In this document: positions 9,031 through 21,226 of the stretch, one piece after another | Layout of the letters: each line of letters begins with the position of its first letter | Position numbering within the stretch: the stretch's first letter is position 1 | Assembly: GCA_028564705.1 (NCBI GenBank) | Contig: JAPXFQ010001133.1 | Coordinates: forward strand, 310,001-374,000 | Reading direction: 5' to 3' | Length of the DNA stretch: 64,000 bases | From: Apricaphanius iberus | Taxonomy: Eukaryota > Chordata > Actinopteri > Cyprinodontiformes > Aphaniidae | Notes under the pieces: generated by a model | The model's input: only the letters and a program-made list of their open reading frames with translations | The model's database searches: none | Told to the model about the DNA's origin: nothing | Translations under genes and position numbers: made by a program

Positions 9031-12000
9031 ATTGCTTCACTGAAACCTGGTCCAGTGAACACATCCCGGACAGCGCACTACAGCTGCCGCGCTTCCAGCT
9101 GTTCCGAGCGGACCGCTGCGCGGAACTGTCTGGGAAGTCAAAGGGAGGAGGAACGTGTTTCTACATTAACGAAGGTTGGTGTACAGATGTCACAGTGTTA
9201 AAGAAGACATGCAGCCCTCACCTAGAGTCTTTCTTCATAAACTGTAAACCATTTTATTCACCGCGGGAGTTCGCCTCGTTTGTGCTGGTCGCTGTATACA
9301 TCCCACCGCAGGCGTGTGTAACGGAGGCGTTACATCACCTCGCCGACCAGATCACAGACGTAGAGAAAACTCACCTGGACTGTCTGCTAATCATTCTCGG
9401 GGATTTTAATAGAGCAAATCTAAAACTTGAACTGCCTAAATATAGACAACACGTGACGTGTCCCACCAGGGACATGAACACTTTAGACCAATGCTACACC
9501 ACAATAAAGAATGCATATCGCTCTGTCCCCCGTGCTGCTTTGGGACTTTCTGACCACTGCCTGGTCCACCTCATCCCATCTTACAAGCAGAAGCTGAAAT
9601 CTGCTAAGCCTGTAGTAAGAACTGTGAAGAGATGGACAGATGAGTCAAAGATGCAGTTACAGGCCTGCTTTGACTGCACTGATTGGAGCGTCTTTGAAGC
9701 AGCAGCCTCAGACCTGGACGAACTGACTGACACTGTGACATCTTACATCAGCTTTTGTGAGGACATGTGTGTGCAGACCAAAACCTTCTGCACGTTCAAC
9801 AACAATAAACCATGGTTCACTGCAGAACTGAGACGGCTACGCCAGGACAAGGAGGAGGCCTACAGGAGTGGGGATCGGGACCTGTACAAGCAGGCCAGGA
9901 ACAAGCTGACAAAGGAGATCAAGGCAGCAAAAAGGAACTACAGTGCAAAACTGAAGGAGCGTTTTTCTGCCAACGACTCTTCTGCAGTTTGGAAGGGCCT
10001 GCAGACCATTACCAACTACAGGAGACCATCCCCCCACCCTGTGGGGAGCCCCCGCCTGGCTGAGGACCTCAATGACTTTTTCTCCAGGTTTGAAACAACT
10101 TTCACACCTTCCACCTCCCCCACCATCTCCATCACAAAAGGCCTAGCATCACCCCAAACCATCCCCATACCTGACCCCCTGCCTGCGCTGACGATCTGTG
10201 AACAGGATGTGCGCCAACTATTTCAGAGACAGAGGATTAAGGCCGTTTTCACATGCGTGGCCGTACCAGAAAACGGCCAGAGAAAATGCTAATTTTTTCT
10301 GTTCACATGTCACGGATCTCTGCCCGTATTTGAATCCAGTGTTTTACTACAAATAAACAGCAGGTGGCGGTATACAAATAAGTCTTAGTTCTCCAACAAA
10401 CAAGGGAGTGAGAAGTACCGACGTCATAAAACGAGCGACAGCCTAGAATGTAAACAAACTGGTCTACTGGTCAGCTGCTACCTGAAGCCATCTACAGGGT
10501 GAGTGTTGTAGTAAACCCGCCGTTTTGTAACCTGCTGTGTTGCTGTGGGATGCTTGAATCGCGTTGTTTTGGTATTTGTATGGTCGCGAGGTGATTCTGT
10601 AATTTCGGCCGGCGGTGTCGTCATTTCCGCATGGAGCGCGTCTATTGTCTTGAGTACGGCCAGAGCACGGGTTGTGTTCACATGATACGTGGCCGCTCGT
10701 ACCTGGACTCGGATACTACCTCCAAGGCAGGTCTCTCTGGCCGTATTCTGGCACAGTACAGTCTGTGTTCACATGGTACGAAATAAGTGGATTTTGACCA
10801 AATACCGTACCTGAGTACGGACTCCCGTACCATGTGAAAGCGCCCTAAGAAGGCATCAGGTCCTGATGGAGTGTCTCCGTCCTGTCTGAAAGTCTGTGCT
10901 GACCAGCTGGCTCCCATCTTCACTCAGATCTTCAATAACTCCCTGGAGCTGTGTGAGGTCCCCTCCTGCCTCAAACGCTCCACCATCATCCCGGTTCCCA
11001 AGAAGTCCCCTGTCACAGGATTAAATGACTACAGACCAGTCGCCCTGACATCTGTGGTCATGAAATCCTTTGAGCGACTGGTGCTGTCCCACCTGAAGGA
11101 AATCACGGATCCCCTGCTAGACCCCCTGCAGTTCGCCTATAGAGCAAACAGGTCAGTGGATGACGCAGTCAACATGGCTCTCCACTACATCCTGCAACAC
11201 CTAGACTCTGCAGGTACCTACGCTCGGGTCCTGTTTGTGGACTTCAGCTCTGCATTTAACACCATCGTCCCAGAGCTCCTCCACCAAAAACTGTCCCAGC
11301 TCACCGTGCCTCCCTCCACCTGTCAGTGGATTACCAGTTTCCTGACTGACAGGAGGCAGCAGGTGAAACTGGGTAACTTCATATCCAGCACCCGGTCCCT
11401 CAGCATCGGCGCCCCCCAGGGATGTGTTCTCTCCCCACTGCTTTTCTCCCTTTACACCACTGATTGCACGTCAAGAGACCCTTCTGTGAAACTCCTGAAG
11501 TTTGCAGATGACACCACCGTCATTGGACTCATCCGTGACGGCGACGAGTCTGCATACAGAAGGGAGGTGGAACAGCTGGTCCTCTGGTGCAGTCAGAACC
11601 ACCTGGAGCTAAACCCGCTCAAAACTGTGGAGATGACAGTGGACTTCAGGAAGAGACCCCCATCAACATCTCCTCTCATAATCACTGACAGGCCAGTCCC
11701 CACAGTAGAGTCTTTCAGGTTCCTAGGATCCACCATCACACGGGACCTGAAGTGGACCTCCCACATTGACTCTATAAGGAAGAAGGCCCAGCAAAGGCTG
11801 TACTTTCTGCGTCAGCTCAGAAAGTTCAACCTGCCTCAGGAACTGCTGACCATATTCTACACAGCAATAGTCCAGTCTGTCCTGACCTCATCCATCTCTG
11901 TCTGGTTCGGATCCGCCACCAGGCAAGACAGGGACAGACTGCAGAGAACAGTCAGGTCCTCAGAGAGGATCATATGTACTGATCTTCCCTCCATTGAGGA

Positions 12001-12181
12001 CCTATTCCGGGCCAGGGTCAGGAAGCGGGCCAGAAAAATCACCACTGACCCCTCACACCCTGGCCACAATCTGTTTAGGCTACTCCCCTCAGGCCGGCGT
12101 TACAGAGCGCTGTACGCCAAAACCACCCGACACAAGAACAGTTTCTTCCCCCAGGCTGTCGCTCTGATGAACTCTGAATAG
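9031..12181 (+). pseudogene. Rex1 ORF2 (EN-RT), open apart from a MITE insertion
   Basis: The frame encodes endonuclease (about 9031-9650: TETW, GGGTCFYINEGW, VAVYIPPQA, ILGDFN, LGLSDHCLVHL) and reverse transcriptase (about 10850-11800: [60 protein letters not shown]). The C-terminal domain ends ...AVALMNSE and then stops at 12181. The two halves, 9031-10240 and 10849-12181, are each open and rejoin in the same frame at [12 protein letters not shown] once the MITE and one TAA duplicate are removed. Apart from the 5' truncation the coding part is therefore nearly undamaged, which points to fairly recent insertion. The FSSAFNT motif is where the standard Rex1 PCR primer sits. Confidence 0.9.
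10241..10845. mobile_element. MITE, probably PIF/Harbinger type, with TAA duplication
   Basis: The insert is bounded by TAA at 10238-10240 and 10846-10848. Its imperfect 15-bp inverted ends are GGCCGTTTTCACATG on the left and GGGCGCTTTCACATG on the right (reverse complement). The octamer TTCACATG recurs near 10248, 10302, 10676 and 10773, and once inverted at 10831-10838. GTAC and CGTAC motifs recur between them. No transposase is encoded. The TAA duplication fits Harbinger elements, but TA (Tc1) or TAAG readings are also possible from the same bases. Confidence 0.75.
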
Positions 12182-12583
12182 TCACAGAGTGTGAGTCCAC
12201 TCACATGAACAATAAACTAAAACTCTGCACTACTGTATATACTTACTGTACAATAACCCTGGTTTGGTGTATATATTATCCTTTATTTTTATTTGTATTT
12301 ATTTTTATTTCCGTTTTTAATATCACTTATTTAAGTTCTGTACTGGAGAGAAAAGTTGCCGGAGTCAAATTCCTTGTATGTGTCATACTTGGCCATTAAA
12401 GCTGATTCTGATTCTGATTCTGAAATCAAATCAAACTTTATTTATAAAACACTTTTCAAACATGGTTTCTCAAAGTGCTTTACAGATTTAAAATGACCCC
12501 ACAAACCCCCAACCCCCCCGTTCAAAAACCAAAAGTAAAATCATCATTACAACTACACCCCCCTCCCAACCCAACCCATCAGC

Positions 12584-12587
<4 letters not shown>

Positions 12588-12644
<57 letters not shown>
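12588..12644. repeat. (CA)n microsatellite
   Basis: An almost pure CA run of roughly 27 units in the 3' UTR of the minus-strand L2 copy. Confidence 0.95.
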
Positions 12645-12646
<2 letters not shown>

Positions 12647-13075
12647 AAAAGCTTAAAAAATTAATTAATTAAAAAAACAAACAAAACAAAAAAACAGTGG
12701 GTTGAGTACAGATGAGCCAAGAAACGCCATCATGGGAGCCATCTGCATCGGCAGAAGATCAGCAGCAGCAGCCAAGGCACCAATCCAGGGCACCCAGAGG
12801 AGTGAGGGATGATACCCCCACCTCCACCCAGGCACTACCTGGGGGGCACCCAGGCACCTACAGCAGACCACCGCCCCCGATGCAGAGGGCTCCCATAGAG
12901 GAAACACTGGGACTAAAGATTAAAATAAGTTAAAATATAAAGTTTATAAAATATAAAGTATATAAAATGTAAAACAATGAGTATAAAACAATAAGATATA
13001 ATCAAGATAAAATGCTAAGCAGATTAATGAATAAACAATTAAAAGCTAAACTAAAAAGTAGATTGGGTAAAACAT

Positions 13076-13635
13076 CTAATTTAAACAGATATTAATAAAT
13101 ACTACTGTATCAAAGGCAGCGCTTAGATCCAGGAGAACCAACACTGTCACCTTTTTAGCATCATAGCATAATCTAAAATCATTTAAAATCTTTAAAAGAG
13201 CCATCTCGGTGCTGTGGTTCATCCTAAAACCAGACTGAAATTTATCTAGGACATTATGAGCGTTAGTAAAATCATTAAGTTGAATAAAAACAAGTTTTTC
13301 TAAAACGTTACTTAAAAATGGTAAGTTAGATACTGGTTTGAAGTTGTTTAAATCATTAAAATCTAAATTGCTCTTCTTCAGCAGGGGCCTCACTATCGCC
13401 GCTTTAAAGGCGGCAGGAAAAACCCTGTCTGAAGGGAGCAATTCATAAAGTTTAAAATCTCATCTTTAAAAGAACCATAAAATTGTTTAAAAAACTGGGT
13501 GGGAATTTGGTCCAAAGCGCTTGTGGTGGGCCTTACTGAGGAGAAAACTTTATCAAGGGTCCCAGCTTTTACCCGGACAAAACTGTCCAGTGTTTCCTCT
13601 GGTGAAGGCAGACACTCAGATTTGTCTAAAACCAT
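13076..13635 (-). pseudogene. L2 second-lineage ORF2, RT fingers to motif A
   Basis: Two overlapping minus-strand frames give the RT N-terminal half: LDQIPTQFFKQFYGSFKDEI, AAIVRPLLKKSNLDFNDLNN, LPFLSNVLEKL, FQSGFRMNHSTEMALLK, and motif A VLVLLDLSAAFDTV. After motif A the frame runs into AT-rich 3' UTR within about 10 codons. Motif B (VPQGS) and motif C (YADD) are absent down to 12422. There is also a frameshift near 13400. The enzyme lacks its catalytic palm and cannot reverse-transcribe. Confidence 0.85.
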
Positions 13636-14136
13636 GTTAGTTTGAGAGGATAAAATATTACATCTGATGGTGTCTACCTTCCCTCTGAAGTGGTCTGCAA
13701 ACTCCTCACAGAGAGTGTTTGAGGGGGTTTTCTGAAAAAATTTGAATTACGATTGAGAATGTTGTCAATGGTAGAAAATAGAATTTTGGGGTTATTTTTA
13801 TGTTCTGAGATGATTTTGGAAAAGTATGCATCTCTGGAATTTCTTAAAGTGTTATTGTATAATTTGAGATGTTCTATTTATATCTGATGATTTATTGTAA
13901 TTTTATTTTTCCTCCATTTTCTTTCTGCCGCCCTGCAGTTCCTCTTTAATTTGTTAATACCCTCATTTCTCCATGGTACTATGCATTTTGAATGTATCTT
14001 TACAATTTTAAGTGGAGCCAGCAGGTGTAGAGCAGATTGAAGCCTACTGTTAAAATAATTTACAATAAAATCACAGGGGGCAGGTAAAGGTATAGAAGGA
14101 AATTGTTAAAAAAATTCAAGAAAACCTGCAGCCACT

Positions 14137-14819
14137 TCAGGGGTTAGATGACGCTTCCTGACAGTTCTCAAAGAGGTCTCTAATTGGATAAAAACTGGTG
14201 ATATTAAAAAACACACAGTAGTGGTCAGAGACAGCCAAGTCAACAACAGAGGAGACACTGGTGGACAGGCCATACGTGATGACCAGGTCCAGGGTGTGTC
14301 CTCTGTTGTGAGTTGGCCGCATGACATGTTGGCTAAAATCCATATAATTTTAAATATTTAAAATATCTGTTGATAAAGGATCTAAAGGTTATCTATATGT
14401 AGATCAAAATCACCAGCTAAAATTATCCTTTCATAAGAGTTGTGTAAAATTGATAAAAACTCTGAAAATTCTGGAATAAAAAGTGCATTCATTTTCGGTG
14501 GCCTATAAACTGTGACACATAAAATCTGAGGAGTGCTAAAAACAGAGGCAGTGTATTCAAAAGTGGTAACATTATCAAATTAAACAGGTTTTGCGGAAAG
14601 GGTTGATAAATTTATAAAAGCAGTTCCGCCTCCCCTCTGGATACTCCTCGTTGAATAAGAAAAGTTAAAATTAGGTGGAGAGGCCTCTGTAAGAACAGCA
14701 GGGGAATCTGCACTCAGCCATGTCTCCGTTAAAAAGAAACACTGCAGATTTTTGTCTAAAATTAAATCATTTATTATAAAAGTTTTATTCAGCAGAGAGT
14801 GAACATTTAAAAGAGCCAT
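14137..14819 (-). pseudogene. L2 second-lineage ORF2, endonuclease part
   Basis: The EN domain opens with MALLNVHSLLNKTFIINDLI, then FFLTETWLSADSPAV with the catalytic Glu, and SIQRGGGTAFI. After a stop, frames continue with VTVYRPPKMN and ILAGDFDLHID. The last block has a THNRGHTLDLVITYGL motif and VSDHYCVFF with the catalytic Asp-His pair. It is split by at least two stops or frameshifts (near 14580 and 14345). This is the target-nicking domain of the same element as 13076-13635. Confidence 0.8.
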
Positions 14820-15274
14820 ATTTATAGTGGTTGGTGATGGAGTGACTGTATGATTTACTGTAGGTGGGATTTTTAGTAACTGTTTAAGATTATTTGGGTT
14901 GCGTTTTTTCAGTTTATGCTTATTTCTTCGCTCTCTGCTGACAATAACAGTTATGAATGAAGTAGGGTAAGGTCCAAGTCCGATGTGTGAATTACTGTTA
15001 AAATCAGGATTGAGTTCGTAGGAACAAGGACCAGCTGCACATCAGGATGTGATGGATGGGGCAGAGAGGGCAGGAGCAGCTGGAGCCGGTGCAGGCGACA
15101 GGCGTGGGCGAGGGTATGCCAGGCTTAATGCCAGCATGCATGTACCTAGTCTGTTAATATGGAGTCCATCTGTTCCAATCTGTAAAATTGTCTATAAAAC
15201 CAATATTGTGCATCACGGTAGCAGAGGAAAGCCAAGTGTTAAGAGAAAGTAACCTGCTGAAGCGATCTATCCCT

Positions 15275-16355
15275 CTACTGATGGTTGGAGTGGGGCCAGA
15301 AATAAAAACAGATAAAAGGGTTTGTCTTTAAAAAGATTAAAAAAAAAAGATGAATAAAATCCTGCTTTAAAAGCTCAGACTGCCGTTTACAGATGTCATT
15401 GGTCCCAGCATGAATTATAACTTTACTCAAAGTTGGATGACGTTGGATGGAGTCCAAATCTGTACAGAAATGTCCTTTACTGTAGTTCCAGTGAAACACA
15501 GGGTGACAGCTCCTCTCATCCTAATGTGCCGGATAATATAATCCCCTATGGTGAGAGTGCTGGGTGGATAGTGTGCAGGCTGCTGGGCAGAAGACCTCTT
15601 GTTATCCAGGACCTGCTGGATGTTGGGCAGCTTGGCTTCCACAGGACTGCAGCGGTGTGTAGAGGGCGCCGAGGGCTCGTTCTGTGGATTCGGGGTGTAA
15701 TAAAAGCACTCCTCAGCGGGTCCCGGCTGTAGTCCTGGGTATGGCGCGACGTGGGTGGCTACAGGAGTCCGACTGCTGCTCTGGCGGACTGCTCTGCTGG
15801 GAGGGGATGGGCGGCGGTCCTGCGGAGCTGCTGGTTTTTGGCACTGTTGGACGGACGGTCAAAGGAGGGAAGTCGTCCCCCAGGGCACCAAAGCGGTTTG
15901 ACAGCGGAAGGCCGGGTGGAGGAGAATGGTGGCAGCCGCTCCGCGCACCCCACCGCGACCACGCCCGACCCTCGACCATGCACCCTGGGGCACTGGAGTG
16001 GAGCTGAGGGGGGCTTTTGGCTTTGCCCCCTGCTGGAACCAGCGCTCCTCCTCTGCCGTAGATGTTGTACCTGTTGTACCTGTTGTACCTGTTGTACCTG
16101 TTGTACCTGTTGTACCGGTATTCGTCTGTTCGAGTCCGCCTGGAGACCCAGCGATGGAATCATCCTCCGCAGCTTCACCGGGCTGGCAGGGGATTGTGTC
16201 GGCAAGCTGGGCACTGGTGGCAGCAGCAAAAGTTCGGCCAAAGATGATGTCCACGTCACGCTCGTGGTCCTGGATCAGGTGTAAATTGGAGATCCTCTGC
16301 TCCAGTTCATTGATTTTCTTGGTTAGCCTGACACAACCATCACACCCGGAGCTAC
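15275..16355 (-). pseudogene. L2 second-lineage ORF1: coiled coil, repeats, esterase
   Basis: At the N-terminal side (about 16350-16230) the frame gives CSSGCDGCVRLTKKINELEQ, a Cys cluster followed by a short coiled coil. A region with six 9-bp repeats (16116-16063) encodes a Thr-Gly-Thr repeat. Further on, pieces of an SGNH-type esterase appear: IGDYIIRHIRMRGAVTLCF (about 15560, where GDS would hold the nucleophile) and VIIHAGTNDICKRQSELLKQ (about 15420-15360). Such ORF1 proteins are typical of L2 and CR1 LINEs and bind RNA. Several frame changes split it. GDY in place of GDS would remove the active-site serine. Confidence 0.7.
16063..16116. repeat. Six tandem 9-bp units (TGTTGTACC)
   Basis: Six identical nonamers lie in the ORF1 of the second L2 lineage. 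Because the unit is a multiple of three, it keeps the frame open. On the minus strand it reads as a Thr-Gly-Thr repeat or a Val-Gln-Gln repeat, depending on frame. Confidence 0.95.
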
Positions 16356-16600
16356 AGGTGAGTGTAAAGTAACAGCGGTCCGTGCTCTGATTAAAAACGC
16401 GTCCGATTAAAGATAAGTCGCTAAAAGTTAAAAACGGTTAAAACTAGTCTAAAGGAAATATTAAAAAACACTTGTGTGTTAAAATAACTTAGAAAGACCT
16501 CAACAAAGAGAAAGATAGATAAATCGAAGAGAATCTGAGCACCAAACACCAAGCAGCTCAGAGGAGCTCAGCAGTGACAACAGGAAGTGACGCACCAAAT

Positions 16601-16980
16601 GTCGCAATACTCACAATGCCCACCAAAACATCATAATAACTATAGACAGTAAATTATTTTTTTCAAACATCTAACAAAGAAAAATAATATGCAACTCATT
16701 GTTCAAAGTCACATATCTGTTACAGAACAGAGCTATCTCAACAAAAAACATGTTTTTTTTGTCCACCAGGTATTTAATGTACTCCAGAAAAATTGTTACT
16801 TCACAACAAATCTGTCCACAATCCAACATAATTTGCCACTCAAAATCTTCCATCCTAAATCATTCCCTTTATGTTGTGTATTTCTCACAAAGTGTTTATC
16901 ATAACTACTATTTTTATACTCAAATTAGAACTTTTTGTGTTTATTGGCAAATGTTTCACATTTGCCTATAGCAAGGGTGG
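16601..16980. other. No recognisable feature
   Basis: AT-rich sequence between the second-lineage L2 5' end and an L2 ORF1 fragment. Short open frames on both strands have no recognisable motif. Confidence 0.4.
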
Positions 16981-17272
16981 AAGGCGAGGGTTTCAGAGTT
17001 AGAGGCCCGGCTCCGCACTGTAGAAAATCCAGTAAATAGTCCAGGCCCTTTAACCAGCACGGAGCCAATAAGGATAGAATTACCTACTGGTCCTCCAACA
17101 AAACCCATGCAGCTGGGATCTCAGGCCGACTGGGTGACGGTACGTAGAAAGCATAGTTACCAGCCCAAAGGGCACCACCAACCTGTCCGCGTTTCAAACA
17201 GATTTTCCCCACTCAGTGACGCACGCACTGAGAAACAGACTCTGGTAATAAGCAGTTCCATAGTCCGAAACA
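16981..17272 (+). pseudogene. L2 ORF1 fragment cut by the hAT element
   Basis: Plus-strand similarity to the ORF1 of the two-ORF L2 family: KVSELEARLRTVENP-like start, QADWVTVRRKHSYQPK, VSNRFSPLSDARTEKQ and LVISSSIVRN. The last is the start of the esterase domain (LVIGSSIVRNV in the copy at 34057). It stops abruptly at 17272, where CAGGGCTGCCAAC begins. The frame is open throughout. The rest of this L2 copy was not found on the far side of the hAT element. Confidence 0.75.
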
Positions 17273-20200
17273 CAGGGCTGCCAACTTTTCAAAAAAACCT
17301 TAGACTGAGATTTTCTGGAGCCAACCAAAATTTTGCTCAAGACATAAGACACGGCATTTATCATTTTGTGCAGTTTTAATAATAAAATACAGCACTCTGA
17401 AGTAACAAAATGTAAAACTAAAAGGATAAATAAATAGGTGTTTCTCTACAGGAAAGACTGTACTGTCCAGGCACAGTGCACCAGGGCTGGTGGTGACTTG
17501 CATCTGTGTGGTGTGGGCAGGCGCCGTTGGCTCCATGGCTGCCACTATTGCCATGGTCTCGCTGCCCTTTGGGTGGCTCGGTCTGGAAGTGTTAGCAGTG
17601 CGCTGCGGTTGTGGGTTTCTGAGGGGTTGCCGTGGTATGGGGTCCTGATACATCTACAAATACACTATACATCATCATTAGTTGGTGGGGGCTTCTACTG
17701 CTTGATTGGCCAGTGTTGGCAGGTTGTTGCTTGGTCACGTTGTTCTGATGGGTGGGTGCTGCTATCGGCTGGTGGTAGGGGTTTGGAATGTGGCATGGAG
17801 GATGGGGCCGTTGTCGGTTGCATTTGCTGATATTCGAGTGGAGTGAATCAGTGAGTGAGTGAGCAATTGGTGAGTTGTGTGGAGGGAGGGGGAAGGGGGG
17901 ATTCTCACAATAATAGTAATTGTCATTTTTTCAAGATCTGTGTATCTTGTAATGGCTTGTGAGGCTTTGATTATCTCTGTGGAGGGCTCCCACTTGAAGC
18001 AGGCCTAGAGACCCGCCATCTTCATTGTCATTATAGATGACAGGGTTCCTTCTAGAGCTAAGCTGTTCCTGGTCTTGGTCTTGTTCAGTCCCACCATTGA
18101 AAAGACCCGCTGTGCATCAGCGTTGGAGTGGGGTAGCACCAGGACCAGTTTTGCAACTGTTGCAAGCCTCTGGAATAGTCTTGCTCCTGTCACCTGTGAG
18201 GAATGAAGCAATGACACAGTGGAAATAAACTCTCAAGAGTTGTTTTTTGCCGTATTCTTTTTCTCCTTCAAGAAATAAATATAAGTTGATGCATATTTAA
18301 CTTTGTTTGTTAAGATAAAATCATGCATCTATATGCTACTTTAAAAATATATTAAATTTATATTGATACATGATTATATGTTAATCAACTAAATTAGCTC
18401 GACATCACCCTTCAGTTTTACAAAAAAAAAAACAAAAAAAAACCTTGTGTTTTCGGGTTGCCATTTCAGCCCAGAAGCTTTCCATCTCAATATCTTCTGT
18501 GTCCTGCAGGGGTGGCATTGGCATAGTCTGGTATTCCAGGAACTCATTGCCCAGTAGGTCATGCTCCTGTGGCCCATGGAAGGGGAGCAGGTGGGAGAAC
18601 CTAATTCAAGAAAGCACAGCTACAAGTTATTTGTTCTTGATATATGGTCAACCTAAAGGAGTAAGCATTTAAAAAATAGAAGCCAATAAGGGATAGCTCT
18701 TGTTCTCCGAGACAAAAGTCCAGTAATTCTGTTTAAGTATTGAATTTTCCTAGTGTTTAGTTGCCGTAGTATAAAATTTGTACGTTTCTAACAAACAGAA
18801 ATATCTGAAAAAATCCTAACCTCTCAACAAAGCAAAGGGCATCTTCTACTGTACATTTCAACCTCTGACGGATATCTACAAACTTGGCATGCTTGAGCAG
18901 TGACTCTTGTACTGGGAGCTTCTTCAATGCATAGTCCACAGCTTTGACAAGAAATGCCAAAGCAGCTTCATGGAATTCCTCCATTTCTTTTGGTGTGATG
19001 TCTCCATCATCCAGCAGCCTGTTGAGCTTAGCTCTGGTGGTGAAGCCAATGTGCAGCTTTCTTCCTGTGAAATACACTATACATCAGATTAATAGAAATG
19101 CTGTGTCGTATTGATCATATAATATCAGCATGACACACTGGGCTTGAGGTCCAATGGTTTTGGGCTAGCCAGAAGCACTATTAATGGATTTTAAAGATTG
19201 ATATAACTTTCTTTGCAACTGAGCTTCCAGTTAGCCCAAAACTAGATATCAAGATGAGACAAAACCTGGGTACAAGGCAAAGCATGACATGGTGTTACAG
19301 ACCTGGCAAATGGTTTGCATTTTCTTTAAAAGCAATTTCATGCAGCTTTTTATGGCCTTGTAGCACTGTAGGCACCATGAACTTTGCACACAGCTTGCGA
19401 ATGAAGCTTTTCGTCTATAACACAGACATTTACAGATGTAAAACTTGTTCAAGCTCACAGCAAATAACACCAAACAGAAAAGGCACATGACAGCAGAGGC
19501 ATATCCCATCCTGCCAATGTACTGTACCTCATCGTGCAATAAAAATATTGAGGAGTGCTCTCTCTGGAGTAGGAGGTTGAATGAGGTAAACACTGGTATG
19601 GTGGCCTGGAAAAACATTAGGTATACCTCTGTCATCGGGTCAGAGAACGCCACCAGAACTCTCTTGAACCTCGCCTGATTGTCATCTATAAAAAAAAAAA
19701 ACAAGGTTGGCAAAAACGGAAGTGTACACAATTTTGGAGGCAAATTTGTAGTGGCTGTATAATGAAAATGTAATGAGGGACCCTACTAGCAGATTTAAAG
19801 TAGCTGGCCAGAAGGTCATAAAGTCTCAGAATCCGGGTCACAAAACGTTCAAGGGTTATACAACGGCGGGGACAAATACATGCTGGAGGATCTCCATATA
19901 CTCTGCCTCGTGCAGCTCACAGAATTCTGTTACAGACATCAATTATAAACATGTACTCATACATGTACTCAAAGCAGTGCTTTTCCATATTATAATCAAC
20001 TCTATCAAAAGTGCATACCTGTCAAGTACCCCTTCCGGTTCGTGCTGCCCTTGAACCAATAGCCGACATCAATTTGGACACCTGTAATGTATGAACCAAA
20101 CTGCATGTAATCACTACAGAAATATTAAGGCGCATTAGTAAAACTAGACCTTTACTCATGTCCAAAAACCACAGCATATTTAGTGGTGTTGTGGACTACA

Positions 20201-21226
20201 TGATATGGGCAACCATGAACATAAGTACTGGGGTGTTTGTTCAGGGTTCTGGAGGCAATGGAGTTATGTGAACCTGTGTTCACAGCAGCAGTGTCCACAG
20301 AGAGGCCAACACAATTTTGCCATGGAATGCCCTTTTCTTCCAAGGTGGTACTGATCTTGCTGAAGATGACGTCTGCTGTCCCACACCTTGTTCCGCTTGT
20401 AGTACACATCCCCAAGAAGCGGTGGACAACCTGTTCTTTCATAAAGATCCGGACTGTCAGGGTTAGGGTTATCTTGTCATCTTGTCTACTCCTGCAATGA
20501 CAACATATTCAATTCAATTCAACTCAGTTTATTTATGTAGCACAGTTTCACAACAGATGTCATCTCAAGGCACTTTACAAGACGAGTTATTACAATACAG
20601 TGTTTAATGTAGAAATTAGAGAACCACAGAAGATTGCGTCGTGTAATTCTCAGCAATCCCTCACACTGAGCAAGCATGAAGCGACAGTGGAAAGGAAAAA
20701 CTCCCTTTTAACAGGAAGAAACCTCCGGCAGAACCAGGCTCAGTACAAGCGGTCATCTGCCGAGACCGTCTGTGGTCTGGAGAATACAGGACAGAGATAC
20801 AGAACAGAAACACAGAAAGAGCAACAGAACTAATGAAGAAGTTTCTTGCAGGACGTGGAGAACTTTCCGTCACTGCAATGCCATCTTAGTCAGGGTCGTC
20901 AAGCAGGGCGGGTCAGGAGAATCTACTGTAGGAAGAGACTAAGAGAAAACAGGTTAGTGCTTGAACTGACAACACATCATGCAGTTGGGGAGAAATAGGA
21001 GAGGAAGTAGGAACTGACTCTAATAATGTCCTCCAACAGCCTAGTCAAAAGCAGCATAGCTACTAACATTAACCTGTCTCCTAGCTACTAGGAAACCTAG
21101 CTACTAACACTCTCTGGCTAACATTAATCTATCTCTACCTAGCTACTCTACCTCTTCCTAGCTTTTGACACTCTACCTGACTACTAACATTATCTGTCTC
21201 TTCCTAGCGACCTGCCTAACCTGTCT

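Larger units (their letters stand above)
9031..12425 (+). mobile_element. Rex1/Babar LINE, 5'-truncated, split by a MITE (copy 1)
   Basis: Plus-strand copy that joins the Rex1 frame at CFTETWSSEHIPDS, so it lacks the N-terminal part present in copy 2 (36243). It ends with the short 3' UTR and the microsatellite-like tail GCTGATTCTGATTCTGATTC at about 12400-12421. A 605-bp MITE at 10241-10845 splits the coding region. Its 5' end abuts the L2 5' end at about 9019, and its 3' tail abuts the 3' end of the next L2 (12422). Confidence 0.9.
12422..16600 (-). mobile_element. Second L2-type LINE lineage, two ORFs, RT core deleted
   Basis: Minus-strand element with tail TTTATAAATAAAGTTTGATT at about 12425-12445. 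The 3' UTR includes a CA microsatellite. RT (13635-13076), EN (14819-14137) and an esterase-type ORF1 (about 16355-15275) follow towards the 5' side, then a 5' UTR to about 16600. Its proteins resemble but clearly differ from the other L2 copies here, for example HAGTNDICKRQSE against HAGGNDTRRRQSE. A fragment of the same 3' UTR recurs at 45045-45215. The region between RT motif A and the 3' UTR is missing, so the copy is dead. Confidence 0.8.

Noticed and set aside
16063..16116. Short regular repeat as a CRISPR-like array
   Set aside because: Units are adjacent 9-mers without spacers, and the sequence is plainly a vertebrate LINE.
15684..16372. Multiple overlapping frames on both strands
   Set aside because: Only the minus-strand ORF1 of the L2 is supported by motifs. 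The plus-strand frames are by-products of the 9-bp repeat and GC bias.
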